Positions 56,147 to 64,000 of a stretch of DNA of 64,000 nt are shown here, piece after piece (the first letter of the stretch is position 1; each line of letters begins with the position of its first letter). The notes under the pieces were generated by a model. That model was not told where the DNA came from. It did no database searches and saw nothing but the letters and a program-made list of their open reading frames with translations. The stretch comes from Phytopseudomonas dryadis (GTDB lineage: Bacteria; Pseudomonadota; Gammaproteobacteria; Pseudomonadales; Pseudomonadaceae), in assembly GCF_004327355.1 (NCBI RefSeq), contig NZ_QJUM01000005.1:62001-126000 (forward strand). Reading direction: 5' to 3'. The translations under genes were made by a program, and so were the position numbers.

Positions 56147-57826
56147 ATGAGCGAAAGCTTTGCAGAACTTTTTGAAGAAAGCCTGAAATCCCTGGACATG
56201 CAGCCGGGTGCCATCATCACTGGCATCGTGGTCGACATCGACGGTGACTGGGTTACCGTTCACGCTGGCCTGAAATCCGAGGGCGTCATCCCTCTGGAGC
56301 AGTTCTTCAACGAACAAGGCGAGCTGACCATCAAGGTTGGTGACGAAGTCCACGTAGCGCTGGACGCGGTTGAAGATGGCTTCGGTGAAACCAAGCTGTC
56401 CCGCGAAAAAGCCAAGCGCGCCGAGTGCTGGATCGTTCTGGAAGCAGCTTTCGCCGCCGAGGAAGTGGTCAAGGGCGTTATCAACGGTAAGGTTAAAGGC
56501 GGCTTCACGGTCGACGTTAACGGCATCCGTGCGTTCCTGCCAGGTTCCTTGGTCGATGTCCGTCCGGTGCGTGATACCACTCACCTGGAAGGCAAAGAGC
56601 TCGAATTCAAGGTCATCAAGCTCGACCAGAAGCGCAACAACGTTGTCGTTTCCCGTCGCAGTGTCCTGGAAGCCGAAAACTCCGCAGAGCGCGAAGCCCT
56701 GCTGGAATCGCTGCAGGAAGGCCAGCAGGTCAAGGGTATCGTCAAGAACCTCACCGACTACGGCGCGTTCGTGGATCTGGGTGGCGTCGACGGCCTGCTG
56801 CACATCACCGACATGGCCTGGAAGCGCATCAAGCACCCGTCCGAGATCGTCAACGTTGGCGACGAGATCGACGTCAAGGTTCTCAAGTACGATCGCGAGC
56901 GTAACCGCGTATCCCTCGGCCTGAAGCAACTGGGCGAAGACCCATGGGTTGCCATCAAGGCCCGTTACCCGGAAAGCACCCGCGTCATGGCGCGCGTGAC
57001 CAACCTGACCGACTACGGCTGCTTCGCGGAGCTGGAAGAAGGCGTGGAAGGCCTGGTACACGTTTCCGAAATGGACTGGACCAACAAGAACATCCACCCG
57101 TCGAAAGTCGTTCAGGTTGGCGACGAAGTGGAAGTCATGGTTCTGGACATCGACGAAGAGCGTCGTCGTATCTCCCTGGGTATCAAGCAGTGCAAGACCA
57201 ACCCGTGGGAAGACTTCTCCGGCCAGTTCAACAAGGGCGACAAGATCTCCGGCACCATCAAGTCGATCACCGATTTCGGTATCTTCATTGGTCTGGATGG
57301 CGGCATCGACGGCCTGGTTCACCTGTCCGACATCTCCTGGAACGAAGTCGGCGAAGAAGCCGTACGTCGCTTCAAGAAAGGCGATGAGCTGGAAACCGTC
57401 ATCCTCTCCGTCGATCCGGAGCGTGAGCGCATTTCCCTGGGCATCAAGCAACTGGAAGAAGATCCGTTCTCCGACTACGTTGCTGTCAACGACAAAGGCA
57501 CTATCGTTCGCGGTACTGTGAAGGAAGTTGACGCCAAGGGCGCTGTGATCACCCTGGCCGAAGGCATCGAAGCGACCCTGAAAGCCTCCGAAATCAGCCG
57601 TGACCGCGTTGAAGACGCGCGTAACGTCCTGAAAGAAGGCGAAGAAGTGGAAGCCAAGATCATCAGCGTGGATCGCAAGAGCCGCGTGATCAGCTTGTCG
57701 ATCAAGTCGAAAGACGTTGAAGACGAGAAGGAAGCCATCAAGGAGATGCGCAAGCAGGAAGTTGAAACTTCCGGTCCGACCACCATCGGTGATCTGATCC
57801 GTGCGCAAATGGAAAACCAGAACTGA
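56147..57826 (+). CDS. rpsA: 30S ribosomal protein S1
   Basis: S1 brings mRNA to the 30S subunit. The 559-residue protein has six S1 OB-fold repeats, seen through repeated GDEV/GDEI motifs ([20 protein letters not shown] first; [60 protein letters not shown]). Repeat 3 to 6 have the RNA-binding phenylalanines and aromatic residues. Base composition is lower in rare codons than neighbours, as expected of a highly expressed gene. ATG 56147 follows CAGGAATCAAC. A strong terminator follows. Confidence 0.98.
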   Translation: MSESFAELFEESLKSLDMQPGAIITGIVVDIDGDWVTVHAGLKSEGVIPLEQFFNEQGELTIKVGDEVHVALDAVEDGFGETKLSREKAKRAECWIVLEAAFAAEEVVKGVINGKVKGGFTVDVNGIRAFLPGSLVDVRPVRDTTHLEGKELEFKVIKLDQKRNNVVVSRRSVLEAENSAEREALLESLQEGQQVKGIVKNLTDYGAFVDLGGVDGLLHITDMAWKRIKHPSEIVNVGDEIDVKVLKYDRERNRVSLGLKQLGEDPWVAIKARYPESTRVMARVTNLTDYGCFAELEEGVEGLVHVSEMDWTNKNIHPSKVVQVGDEVEVMVLDIDEERRRISLGIKQCKTNPWEDFSGQFNKGDKISGTIKSITDFGIFIGLDGGIDGLVHLSDISWNEVGEEAVRRFKKGDELETVILSVDPERERISLGIKQLEEDPFSDYVAVNDKGTIVRGTVKEVDAKGAVITLAEGIEATLKASEISRDRVEDARNVLKEGEEVEAKIISVDRKSRVISLSIKSKDVEDEKEAIKEMRKQEVETSGPTTIGDLIRAQMENQN

Positions 57827-57845
57827 GTTCGGGTAATCCAGCGAA

Positions 57846-57872
57846 AAAGGGCGACTTCGGTCGCCCTTTTTT
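57846..57872 (+). terminator. Intrinsic terminator after rpsA
   Basis: AAAGGGCGAC-TTCG-GTCGCCCTTT (57846-57869), a perfect 10-bp stem with the stable TTCG tetraloop, followed by TTT. A-rich 5' flank makes it potentially two-way. Confidence 0.97.
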
Positions 57873-57925
57873 GTGTCTGCAGAAAAGCTGCCCGGCTACG
57901 CGGACGGTGAGCCTGCTGCTCGTCT

Positions 57926-58140
57926 GTAGGGGCTGCCACCCCCGCAGCGATTGCTGGCCGCAACGCGATCCCCCAATGGCCGCAATCGCATCGCGCCGAG
58001 GTCGACGCTCCTACACGGAGGATGAGCCTGCCACTCTTCTGTAGGAGCTGCGCCCCCGCAGCGAATGGTGGGCCGCACCGCGATTTGCATGAATGGCTGC
58101 AATCGCATCGCGCCGAGGTCGACGCTCCTACGCGGCCGGT
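57926..58140 (+). repeat. Two REP units between rpsA and the Rpn gene
   Basis: Units start with GTAGGGGCTGCC at 57926 and GTAGGAGCTGCG at 58041, 115 bp apart, and end near 58140. They share the opposed half ATCGCATCGCGCCGAGGTCG with the other copies. The 463-bp gap 57827-58289 holds, besides the terminator and these units, an AT-richer 100 bp leading to the Rpn gene with a possible -10 TATAAG near 58261. Confidence 0.9.
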
Positions 58141-58289
58141 GCTCTACACCATGACTGCGAAGGTGAGTCGTAGGGTGGAAGACGCTCTTCTCTTCCACCG
58201 ATTCACTGCCGTCTATCGGTTACCGCCTGTTGCTCCTCTATTGATTTATTGCGTCACTGTATATAAGTACAGTTTAAAGGAGGAGACCC

Positions 58290-59186
58290 ATGACAAGGAA
58301 AAACAGTCACGACCAGAACTTCAAGAATCTGATTCTCGATTATCCTCGCCAGGCCCTGGAGTTTTTCGCGGCCGACGAAGCCCTCGATCTGCAAACGGCG
58401 ATCATTACCCCGGTTCGTCAGGAACAGCTGCAGTCACGCCTGGGTGATCGCTTCCATGAGCTGGATGTGCCGCTATTGGTGGAATGGCCCGATGGCCGCC
58501 GTGAAGCACTCTTGTTCGTATTGGAAGAAGAAACCAATCCCGCGCGCTTTTCCATTCACCGCCTGGCCCACTACTGCCTGGATCTGGCGGATCTGCTGAA
58601 GACCGGCCGGGTGGTGCCGGTGGTGATCTTTTTACGTGGCAATACGGGTATCCCCTTGCATCTGCACCTGGGTAGCGAGCGCTATACCTACCTGTCGTTC
58701 ACCTACTTGCGTTGTATCCTGGCCGAAACGCCGGTTGATGCCCATTTGCAAAGCGCCAACCTGGTGGCTCGGCTCAACTTGCCGAACATGCAGTGGAATC
58801 CGCGGCACAAGGTGGATATCTACGCCCAGGCCATCCGCGGCCTGCTCGAACTGGAACCCGATCCTGAGAAGCAACTCAAGTACCTGGACTTCATCGACAT
58901 CTATACAGCCCTGGATGATAATGAAATGCACCAATATCGAGACCGTTACCCGCAGGAGAACCGCACCATGACCCGTCTGACCGATCGCCTGCTGGAGCAA
59001 GGTATGCAGCAGGGCATTCAGCAAGGTGAACTGACCGTGCTCATGAGGCTGTTGAGCCGTCGCTTCGGCCCTCTGGATACCACCATCGAGCAGCGTCTGC
59101 AGCAAGCGGGTACCGAAGATCTGGAGCGCTGGGCGGAAAACGTTCTCGATGCCAAGACGTTGGAGGAAGTGTTCACCCGCCATTGA
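58290..59186 (+). CDS. Rpn/PD-(D/E)XK nuclease family protein with DUF4351
   Basis: The 298-residue protein resembles the recombination-promoting nuclease (Rpn/YhgA-like transposase) group. The N-terminal part has NFKNLILDYPRQALEFFAAD, FHELDVPLLVEWPDGRREAL and LLFVLEEETNPARFSIHRLA, fitting the nuclease core (D, then ExE in place of ExK/Q). The C-terminus (QGMQQGIQQGELTVLMRLL, then RRFGPLDTTIEQRLQQAGTE) is the DUF4351 domain. Rpn proteins raise RecA-independent recombination in E. coli. The gene splits rpsA from ihfB, which normally adjoin. Base composition is slightly more AT-rich than its neighbours. AAAGGAGG 5' of ATG 58290 is a strong RBS. Confidence 0.88.
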   Translation: MTRKNSHDQNFKNLILDYPRQALEFFAADEALDLQTAIITPVRQEQLQSRLGDRFHELDVPLLVEWPDGRREALLFVLEEETNPARFSIHRLAHYCLDLADLLKTGRVVPVVIFLRGNTGIPLHLHLGSERYTYLSFTYLRCILAETPVDAHLQSANLVARLNLPNMQWNPRHKVDIYAQAIRGLLELEPDPEKQLKYLDFIDIYTALDDNEMHQYRDRYPQENRTMTRLTDRLLEQGMQQGIQQGELTVLMRLLSRRFGPLDTTIEQRLQQAGTEDLERWAENVLDAKTLEEVFTRH

Positions 59187-59370
59187 GTAGAGTGTGCTCG
59201 CCCGTGTGGTACAGATTGGTGGGGGAGTGGGTTGCTTGAACGGTGGCCTGTATGCGCTATAGGCGCCTAGGTTTTGCTAACACCTTGTTTTTTAGGCTGT
59301 TCAAAAGCTGATCAGCATGCTAAAACCCTTCTATCGAGTGACATAGCCGCTTGAAAACGAAGGGAAAAGT

Positions 59371-59655
59371 ATGACCAAGTCGGAGTTGATCGAAAGAATC
59401 GTCACCCACCAAGGGCAGCTTTCAAACAAAGATGTCGAGCTGGCGATAAAAACCATGCTCGAGCAGATGTCCCAGGCGCTGGCTACGGGTGATCGGATCG
59501 AGATCCGTGGCTTCGGCAGCTTTTCCCTGCATTATCGCGCGCCACGCGTCGGCCGCAATCCGAAAACCGGGCAGTCCGTGCGTTTGGATGGTAAGTTCGT
59601 ACCGCACTTCAAGCCTGGAAAGGAACTGCGTGACCGGGTCAACGAAGACGAATAG
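59371..59655 (+). CDS. ihfB: Integration host factor beta subunit
   Basis: The 94-residue protein is IHF-beta of the HU/IHF fold: [20 protein letters not shown] at the start, [20 protein letters not shown] near residue 30, then [20 protein letters not shown] with the DNA-intercalating proline loop (RNPKTG), and [15 protein letters not shown]. With IhfA it bends DNA sharply for recombination and transcription control. GGGAAAAG precedes the ATG. It stands 184 bp after the Rpn gene. Confidence 0.97.
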   Translation: MTKSELIERIVTHQGQLSNKDVELAIKTMLEQMSQALATGDRIEIRGFGSFSLHYRAPRVGRNPKTGQSVRLDGKFVPHFKPGKELRDRVNEDE

Positions 59656-59785
59656 GGCTCTGTTTCGCTCCCGATAAGCAGTTGTATTCTGGATCCATCG
59701 TCACGATCCTGCGGTAGCCATTCCGTTACAAGACCAATCCAGGCGCTCCTGGCTCGGCTTCCCCCAAAAGTTAATGGATTAACTG

Positions 59786-61300
59786 ATGGACTTTCCCCAT
59801 ATATCCCATCACGGCGCCAAAGACGGCGTAACCGGTTCTTGTCATCAATTATTCATGGAGGCCGGCAACAGCCTGCTGATCGATTGCGGCCTGTTCCAAG
59901 GCGCTGATACATCGAGCCTGGGAGCGGGTTCCGATCACCAGGCCATCGAATTTCCCCTGGATGGCATCATCGCGCTGATCGTTACCCATGTGCATGCCGA
60001 TCACGTGGGTCGTATTCCCTACCTGCTCGCCGCGGGCTTCAAGGGGCCGATCCTGTGCAGCGAGCCCTCGGCCAAACTACTGCCCATCGTGCTGGAAGAT
60101 GCCTTCAAGCTGACATTCAGCCGTGACCAGCAACAGGTCGAACGCTATATCAGCCAGGTACAGCAGCGCCTCATCGCCTTACCCTACGGCACCTGGTTCA
60201 CCTTGTGCGATTCCGAGAGCCTGCTGTGCCGCGTGCGACTACAGCGTGCCGCGCACATGCTCGGGTCCGCCTACGTAGAAGTGGACCTGGACTACCGGGC
60301 GAGTGGCAAGAACAGGCGCATCGTCTTCTCCGGCGACCTGGGGGCGCCCCATGCTCCGATCCTCAGGCCCTGCGTGCCGCCGCCGCGCGCCGACATCCTG
60401 GTATTGGAAAGTACCTACGGTGATCGCCTGCACGAGGATCGCAGCACCCGCCGTCAGCGTCTGGAGCAGGTCATCGAACACGCCTTGGCGGATAGTGGCA
60501 CCGTATTGATCCCGGCCTTCAGCGTCGGCCGCACCCAGGAACTGCTCTACGAACTGGAAGACATCATCCACAGCAAAAAGCTCGATGGCCGCGCTCCAGG
60601 CGCCGCCGACCAATTCCCCTCGCCCTCCGGGAGAGGGGCCAGGGGAGAGGGCAGCGATACAGAGAGCCCTCAGGCGCCAGCCCCGGAAATCAACTGGCCC
60701 CAGCTCCCGGTCATTCTCGACTCCCCGCTGGCCAGCCGCTTCACCAGGGCCTACCGCGAGCTAAAGGACTTCTGGAACGAAGAAGCACAAGCCCGCGTGC
60801 AGTCCGGCAGGCGGCCGCTGGCCTTCGAGCAACTGATAACGGTCGACAGTCACGCCGATCACCAGAAGATCCTCTCCTATCTGGCGCGCAGCGCGCGCCC
60901 GGCCATCGTCATCGCCGGCAACGGCATGTGCTCCAGTGGGCGTATCGTCAACTACCTCAAGGCCATGCTGGGCGATCCCCGACACGACGTGTTGTTCGTC
61001 GGCTATCAGGCCCGGGGTACACCGGGTCATGCCATCCAACGCTTCGGGCCTCAAAACGGATATGTGGAGCTCGACGGCCAGCGCTACGACATTCGCGCGG
61101 GCGTGGCCAGTATCGGCGGCTACTCGGCGCATGCCGATCAGGTGGGTTTGCTCAGCTTCGTGACAGATATGGAGCAATGGCCTGGCGAGATCCTGCTAGT
61201 GCATGGCGAGGCCCAGGCAAAAGCCGCCCTGCGGCAAGCGTTGCGCGCGGAATACGCAAAGAAGGGGTTGCCGCTCACTATCGATGCGGAACACATGTAG
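59786..61300 (+). CDS. Beta-CASP metallo-beta-lactamase RNA-processing protein, with in-frame repeat insertion
   Basis: The 504-residue protein has an MBL core (HISHHGAKDGVTGSCHQLFM start; zinc motif THVHADHVGRI near residues 67-77; HMLGSAYVEVDL near 160; FSGDLGAPHAP near 183; ESTYGDRLHED near 208) and the beta-CASP/RMMBL parts (PAFSVGRTQELLYELEDII near 242; GNGMCSSGRIVNYLK near 382; SIGGYSAHADQVGLLSF near 441). It resembles RNA-cleaving CPSF73-like proteins of bacteria. About residues 272-308 are an extra, low-complexity stretch that contains a translated copy of the hairpin repeat (FPSPSGRGARGEG). It lies between ihfB and the wzz region. Confidence 0.92.
   Translation: MDFPHISHHGAKDGVTGSCHQLFMEAGNSLLIDCGLFQGADTSSLGAGSDHQAIEFPLDGIIALIVTHVHADHVGRIPYLLAAGFKGPILCSEPSAKLLPIVLEDAFKLTFSRDQQQVERYISQVQQRLIALPYGTWFTLCDSESLLCRVRLQRAAHMLGSAYVEVDLDYRASGKNRRIVFSGDLGAPHAPILRPCVPPPRADILVLESTYGDRLHEDRSTRRQRLEQVIEHALADSGTVLIPAFSVGRTQELLYELEDIIHSKKLDGRAPGAADQFPSPSGRGARGEGSDTESPQAPAPEINWPQLPVILDSPLASRFTRAYRELKDFWNEEAQARVQSGRRPLAFEQLITVDSHADHQKILSYLARSARPAIVIAGNGMCSSGRIVNYLKAMLGDPRHDVLFVGYQARGTPGHAIQRFGPQNGYVELDGQRYDIRAGVASIGGYSAHADQVGLLSFVTDMEQWPGEILLVHGEAQAKAALRQALRAEYAKKGLPLTIDAEHM
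60613..60651 (+). repeat. CCCCTCTCCC-family hairpin repeat inside the MBL gene
   Basis: CCCCTCGCCC-TCC-GGGAGAGGGG and the trailing CCAGGGGAGAGGGC match the repeats at 51471 and 51676 (one stem mismatch). It keeps the reading frame and encodes PSPSGRGARGEG. Confidence 0.9.
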
Positions 61301-61328
61301 CCCGGATTAGCCGTAGGCGTAATCCGGG
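61301..61328. repeat. CCCGGATTA hairpin repeat
   Basis: CCCGGATTA (61301-61309) and TAATCCGGG (61320-61328) form a 9-bp stem with a 10-base loop just after the MBL stop. This GTAGCCCGGATTA type of palindrome is a common intergenic repeat in proteobacteria. Confidence 0.75.
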
Positions 61329-61409
61329 AGCCATTTGGGACGCGACCTATCCTGTCGTATGTTTCTAATAACATGCGTCTTTTCGCTCTCGAACCGGATA
61401 GGAGCTCCG

Positions 61410-62543
61410 ATGACCGCCATCTCTCGAACTGCGTTAACCACACCAATGGACGTGTCTCATTCGAAATCGCGACTCGAGCGCGTTCTGAATCACTGGGGAG
61501 CGCTGGCTTGGCTGCTCGGTCTGCTTGGATTACTGGCGGGGTTCGCGAGCCTGTTCTGCTACACCCATGCCATTGGTCGCACGGATCTCTTCCAGGCCGC
61601 CGCGGCGCATCAGTCCATGCTGCTCGTGTGGCTGGGCTCCGTAGGGCTGATGACCATTGTCTTCATTCTCATCATGGCGAGCGCTGCGGTGCTATTCGCC
61701 CTGGCGGTTTCGATGCTCAACGGTCATCACAGCTGGCAGCGCCGGGCGATCAACCCGCTCCTGTTCATCGTCTCGGCCGGGTACGCTTGTTTTGGCGGCC
61801 TGATTCTGTGGAGATCCGATTGGGGCGTCGAGAGGGTAGCCGGCACGGTCGGCCTGGTCACTGCCCTGGCCACATTGCTGCTCTACCTTATGAGCCCCAA
61901 CCTGCACATGCCGGTTGGGCGTTCCGCCCGCAAGCCGAAAAAAGGCAAGGGGACATCTCCTTGGTTGCTGCTCCTCTTTCTGTTCCTGGCCTTGATGGGC
62001 ACAGTGGTGGCTGGGGTCTTTCCCGCACAAATGGTGCTCATGGCGTATCGAGGAGAGGATACCCCCGATGCAGTGGGACAACTGATGCTGACCGCGGTGT
62101 GTTCTATGATCCTGGTGCTGCTGCCCGTGTGGGCGTTCTACAAGGCACGTGGCGATCTGGTGCGACGCTGGCAGGTCAGCCTGGCCAGCATGGCCGGAGC
62201 GCTGCTTCTGTATCTCATGCTGTCGCCGGCCACGCTGGGCATCATCACCTATGCTGCCGCCAACTCCATGGGCATGCGTGACAACCAAGTACGGGCCTAC
62301 CTGCTCACCGACAAGGATATGCTCGGTGAGCTGGATACGAGCGAATGGTCGATCCAGGCCAGGCAGGAAGGCGTCGCCAGGATCGAAGCCTTCAAGCTGT
62401 TTGGCTTTGGCAGCGTACTGTTGCTTTGTCCGGCAGAACTGGTGAAAACCGGACTCAAGGATTGGCCGAAACACTCCGAGCGGTGCCTGCTGACGAACAC
62501 GACCCTGGCACGACTTCTGCCCAAGCGATCCGAGCCAGCGTGA
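61410..62543 (+). CDS. Membrane protein of unknown function
   Basis: The 377-residue protein has about seven hydrophobic segments in two groups (LAWLLGLLGLLAGFASLFCY, LVWLGSVGLMTIVFILIMAS and others) separated by a basic loop GRSARKPKKGKGTS, and a cytoplasmic-looking C-terminal part of about 75 residues with TDKDMLGELDTSEWSIQARQ. I do not recognise a family. AGGAG 5 bp before ATG 61410 fixes the start; the frame is open upstream but not convincingly protein-like. It lies between the MBL gene and the O-antigen region; it might be accessory to the envelope, but nothing in the sequence shows that. Confidence 0.8.
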   Translation: MTAISRTALTTPMDVSHSKSRLERVLNHWGALAWLLGLLGLLAGFASLFCYTHAIGRTDLFQAAAAHQSMLLVWLGSVGLMTIVFILIMASAAVLFALAVSMLNGHHSWQRRAINPLLFIVSAGYACFGGLILWRSDWGVERVAGTVGLVTALATLLLYLMSPNLHMPVGRSARKPKKGKGTSPWLLLLFLFLALMGTVVAGVFPAQMVLMAYRGEDTPDAVGQLMLTAVCSMILVLLPVWAFYKARGDLVRRWQVSLASMAGALLLYLMLSPATLGIITYAAANSMGMRDNQVRAYLLTDKDMLGELDTSEWSIQARQEGVARIEAFKLFGFGSVLLLCPAELVKTGLKDWPKHSERCLLTNTTLARLLPKRSEPA

Positions 62544-63271
62544 ATTGCCATCGATGCCGGGCTCCCCATGCAGGAATAGCAGCAAGAAATACGCCTGCTG
62601 CATGGTGAGGCGAGCGCCAAGGCAAGCCAGGCACGGGTATTGGCGAGCAACTGCAGTCGACGGCCGAGATCCGTTAAGGTCGGAAAAGACCCAGGTTGAG
62701 CCATCAGGAAGGGCAGTGCGGCAAACCCTGTGAGATTTCCCTCACATATCTGGCCCCTTACTGCTCAAGAATGGTTAAAATGACCAACTTTTAAATAGGG
62801 GCATGGTCGAACGAGACCCCTACGGGCTACGCCCGAATTAGTTAACCAAGCGTGCCGATGTGATCTCAACTCTTCCTTCAGGGAGTGGCTGTGATCCTCC
62901 GGGAGATAGCACAGCTTCGCCAGAGCGCGGGCTCAATAGGACTGAAGTGACGGCGATGGTAGTGCCGGATCCCGCGATAACGATGCCCAACCCAGCTATT
63001 TCCCCAGAGAGCTACCGCTCGCTTACCCGCGTAAGCGTTGCGCCATGCCTGTTGCTTCACCCGTTGGCCCCTGGCCAGCATCCCTGTGATTTTACGATCA
63101 CCGCGGCGCGAATCTGGCTGTGCCCTGACCTGTGCCCGTATTGCACCAGCCCTGCTTTCCTTTTGATGCTTGTGATCGCCAGCGATCCTTGGCCGCGACA
63201 CAGCATCCATGGTTCCGCGCTTACCCTGCGGTGACCCTGTGCAAATATTTCCTCAGCCGCTTTGAAACAGG
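62544..63271. other. 728-bp gap before wzz
   Basis: No gene is supported. Base composition is lower in GC than elsewhere, with an AT-rich stretch around 62770-62800 (AATGGTTAAAATGACCAACT) that could include a -10 TAAAAT. On the minus strand a frame of 110 residues (62878-63210) is basic and shows no recognised motif. A GAGCGGTAGCTC on the minus strand near 63012-63023 resembles part of the ops element but faces away from wzz. It may be a decayed gene remnant plus the wzz leader. Confidence 0.5.
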
Positions 63272-64000
63272 ATGACCGAGCCGATGTCGCAATCCCCCAA
63301 TATCCGCCAGCAGAACGATGAAATCGATCTCGGCGAACTGATCCGTGCATTGTGGGCGCGCAAATGGCTCATTGTGGGAGTGACCGCGGTTGTCACCCTG
63401 ATCGCCATCGCTTATGCCTTGCTGGCTACCAAGTATTACAAGACCCAGAGTGTACTGCGCCCGGTGGCAATGAACGTGCTGGACGAGCTGAATGCCTCCG
63501 GCCTTTACGAACTGACGCCCGAAGAAGCGCTGCAGCGTGTCGGCTCGGGTATCAGCTCCTACGAATACCGTCTGGCTTACTACCGTAGCCATCAGGATCT
63601 GTTCGGCCCGGATGCAATCAACGAAGGCCAGACCGCCGAGCAGGGCCTGAACCAGATCAACGACAGCTTCGACATCCTGCGGCCGGATCCGAAGAGGACT
63701 GATGGTGGTTTTCCTTACGTAGGGCTGGCCTATACCTATCCTTGGGGTGTGCAGGGTGCCGATGTAGTCAACGGCCTGATCGACTACGTGATTCAGCAGG
63801 AGCGCATCGCTATCGCCAAGGATGTGGAAGTGATCATCCAAAATCGCCAGGACAAGTTGGAGCAGCGCATGGCGGCCGAGCGTGCCGCCTACCAGGCTGA
63901 GAAGAAAGCCCGGATTGCCGAGCTCAATGAGGCGGATGAACTCAAGCGCGCCGAACTGAACGACGAACTCGGTGCCTTGCGCAAACAACTGCGCACTCGC
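63272..64000 (+). CDS. wzz: O-antigen chain-length regulator Wzz, N-terminal part
   Basis: The 243 residues visible run off the window end. They begin MTEPMSQSPNIRQQNDEIDL from ATG 63272 (ATG 63284 is also possible). A Wzz-type N-terminus is followed by the first membrane helix (KWLIVGVTAVVTLIAIAYAL near residue 35), the periplasmic domain with TKYYKTQSVLRPVAMNVLDE and YPWGVQGADVVNGLIDYV, and a long coiled coil (RQDKLEQRMAAERAAYQAEK). Wzz sets the modal length of O-antigen chains made by Wzy. Its location after ihfB is the usual start of the Pseudomonas O-antigen cluster. The proline-rich second helix must lie beyond the window. Confidence 0.93.
   Translation, partial: MTEPMSQSPNIRQQNDEIDLGELIRALWARKWLIVGVTAVVTLIAIAYALLATKYYKTQSVLRPVAMNVLDELNASGLYELTPEEALQRVGSGISSYEYRLAYYRSHQDLFGPDAINEGQTAEQGLNQINDSFDILRPDPKRTDGGFPYVGLAYTYPWGVQGADVVNGLIDYVIQQERIAIAKDVEVIIQNRQDKLEQRMAAERAAYQAEKKARIAELNEADELKRAELNDELGALRKQLRTR

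Noticed and set aside
63005..63030. GAGCGGTAGCTC resembling an ops/JUMPstart element upstream of wzz
   Set aside because: It is on the strand opposite to wzz and lacks the rest of the JUMPstart consensus.
62878..63210. Basic 110-residue frame on the minus strand before wzz, possibly a transposase remnant
   Set aside because: No recognisable transposase motif, no terminal inverted repeats and no RBS; left as part of the gap.

Overview
The window looks like chromosomal DNA of a Pseudomonas species. It is GC-rich and densely coded. The order cpxR/cpxP/cpxA, the scpA-scpB-rluB group, yciK-mupP-ubiG-mtaD-mtnA, then gyrA-serC-pheA-hisC-tyrA/aroA-cmk-rpsA-ihfB-wzz is the order I remember from Pseudomonas aeruginosa. 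The intergenic spaces carry Pseudomonas-type GTAGGAGC REP palindromes. No rRNA, tRNA, phage, CRISPR array or intact insertion sequence was found.

Layout. (1) 1-6262: the cytochrome c maturation operon ccmBCDEFGHI, nearly every gene overlapping the next by 4 bp, ending in a small lipoprotein gene. (2) 6581-14581: a DUF454 membrane protein, a UPF0149 protein, recQ, a MarR regulator with a DHA2-type drug exporter, a short FimV-like LysM protein and a SelT/W/H-type thioredoxin-fold protein. (3) 14842-20691: a LpxH-like phosphoesterase coupled to a glycosyltransferase, the MASE2 adenylate cyclase CyaB, a Mpo1-like protein and the potassium transporter TrkH. (4) 21264-29059: a nitroreductase, then an accessory locus made of a GntR-type LacI regulator, a divergent TonB-dependent receptor, a DszA/NtaA-type flavin monooxygenase, a YghZ-type aldo/keto reductase and a SsuA-type sulfonate-binding protein. 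Two 14-18 bp palindromes with the core TTAGCGCTAA lie in the divergent promoter region. This is the best candidate here for an uncharacterised pathway, probably organosulfur scavenging. (5) 30099-33115: a Cpx-type envelope-stress system with a candidate CpxR box before cpxP, and a small coiled-coil membrane protein. (6) 33154-40063: YciI, RNase AM-like PHP protein, YciO, ScpA/ScpB, a DUF1289 protein, RluB and a diguanylate cyclase. (7) 40289-45425: a YciK-type dehydrogenase, MupP, UbiG, methylthioadenosine deaminase and an MtnA-like protein that lacks the expected catalytic residues. (8) 45652-59655: gyrA and the serC-pheA-hisC-tyrA/aroA-cmk-rpsA-ihfB super-operon, interrupted by a DUF559 nuclease gene with hairpin repeats (between pheA and hisC) and by an Rpn/DUF4351 nuclease gene (between rpsA and ihfB). 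(9) 59786-64000: a beta-CASP metallo-beta-lactamase RNA-processing protein carrying one of the same hairpin repeats inside its reading frame, an unknown membrane protein, a 728-bp gap and the start of wzz, the O-antigen chain-length regulator that normally opens the O-antigen cluster.

The repeat content is the most striking non-genic feature. One modular unit of 115-116 bp, made of two opposed REP palindromes plus a linker, occurs as eight tandem copies (29059-29986), five tandem copies (38513-39089) and singly or in pairs elsewhere. A second, unrelated hairpin family (CCCCTCTCCC-TCC-GGGAGAGGGG) clusters beside the DUF559 gene and recurs inside the metallo-beta-lactamase gene.
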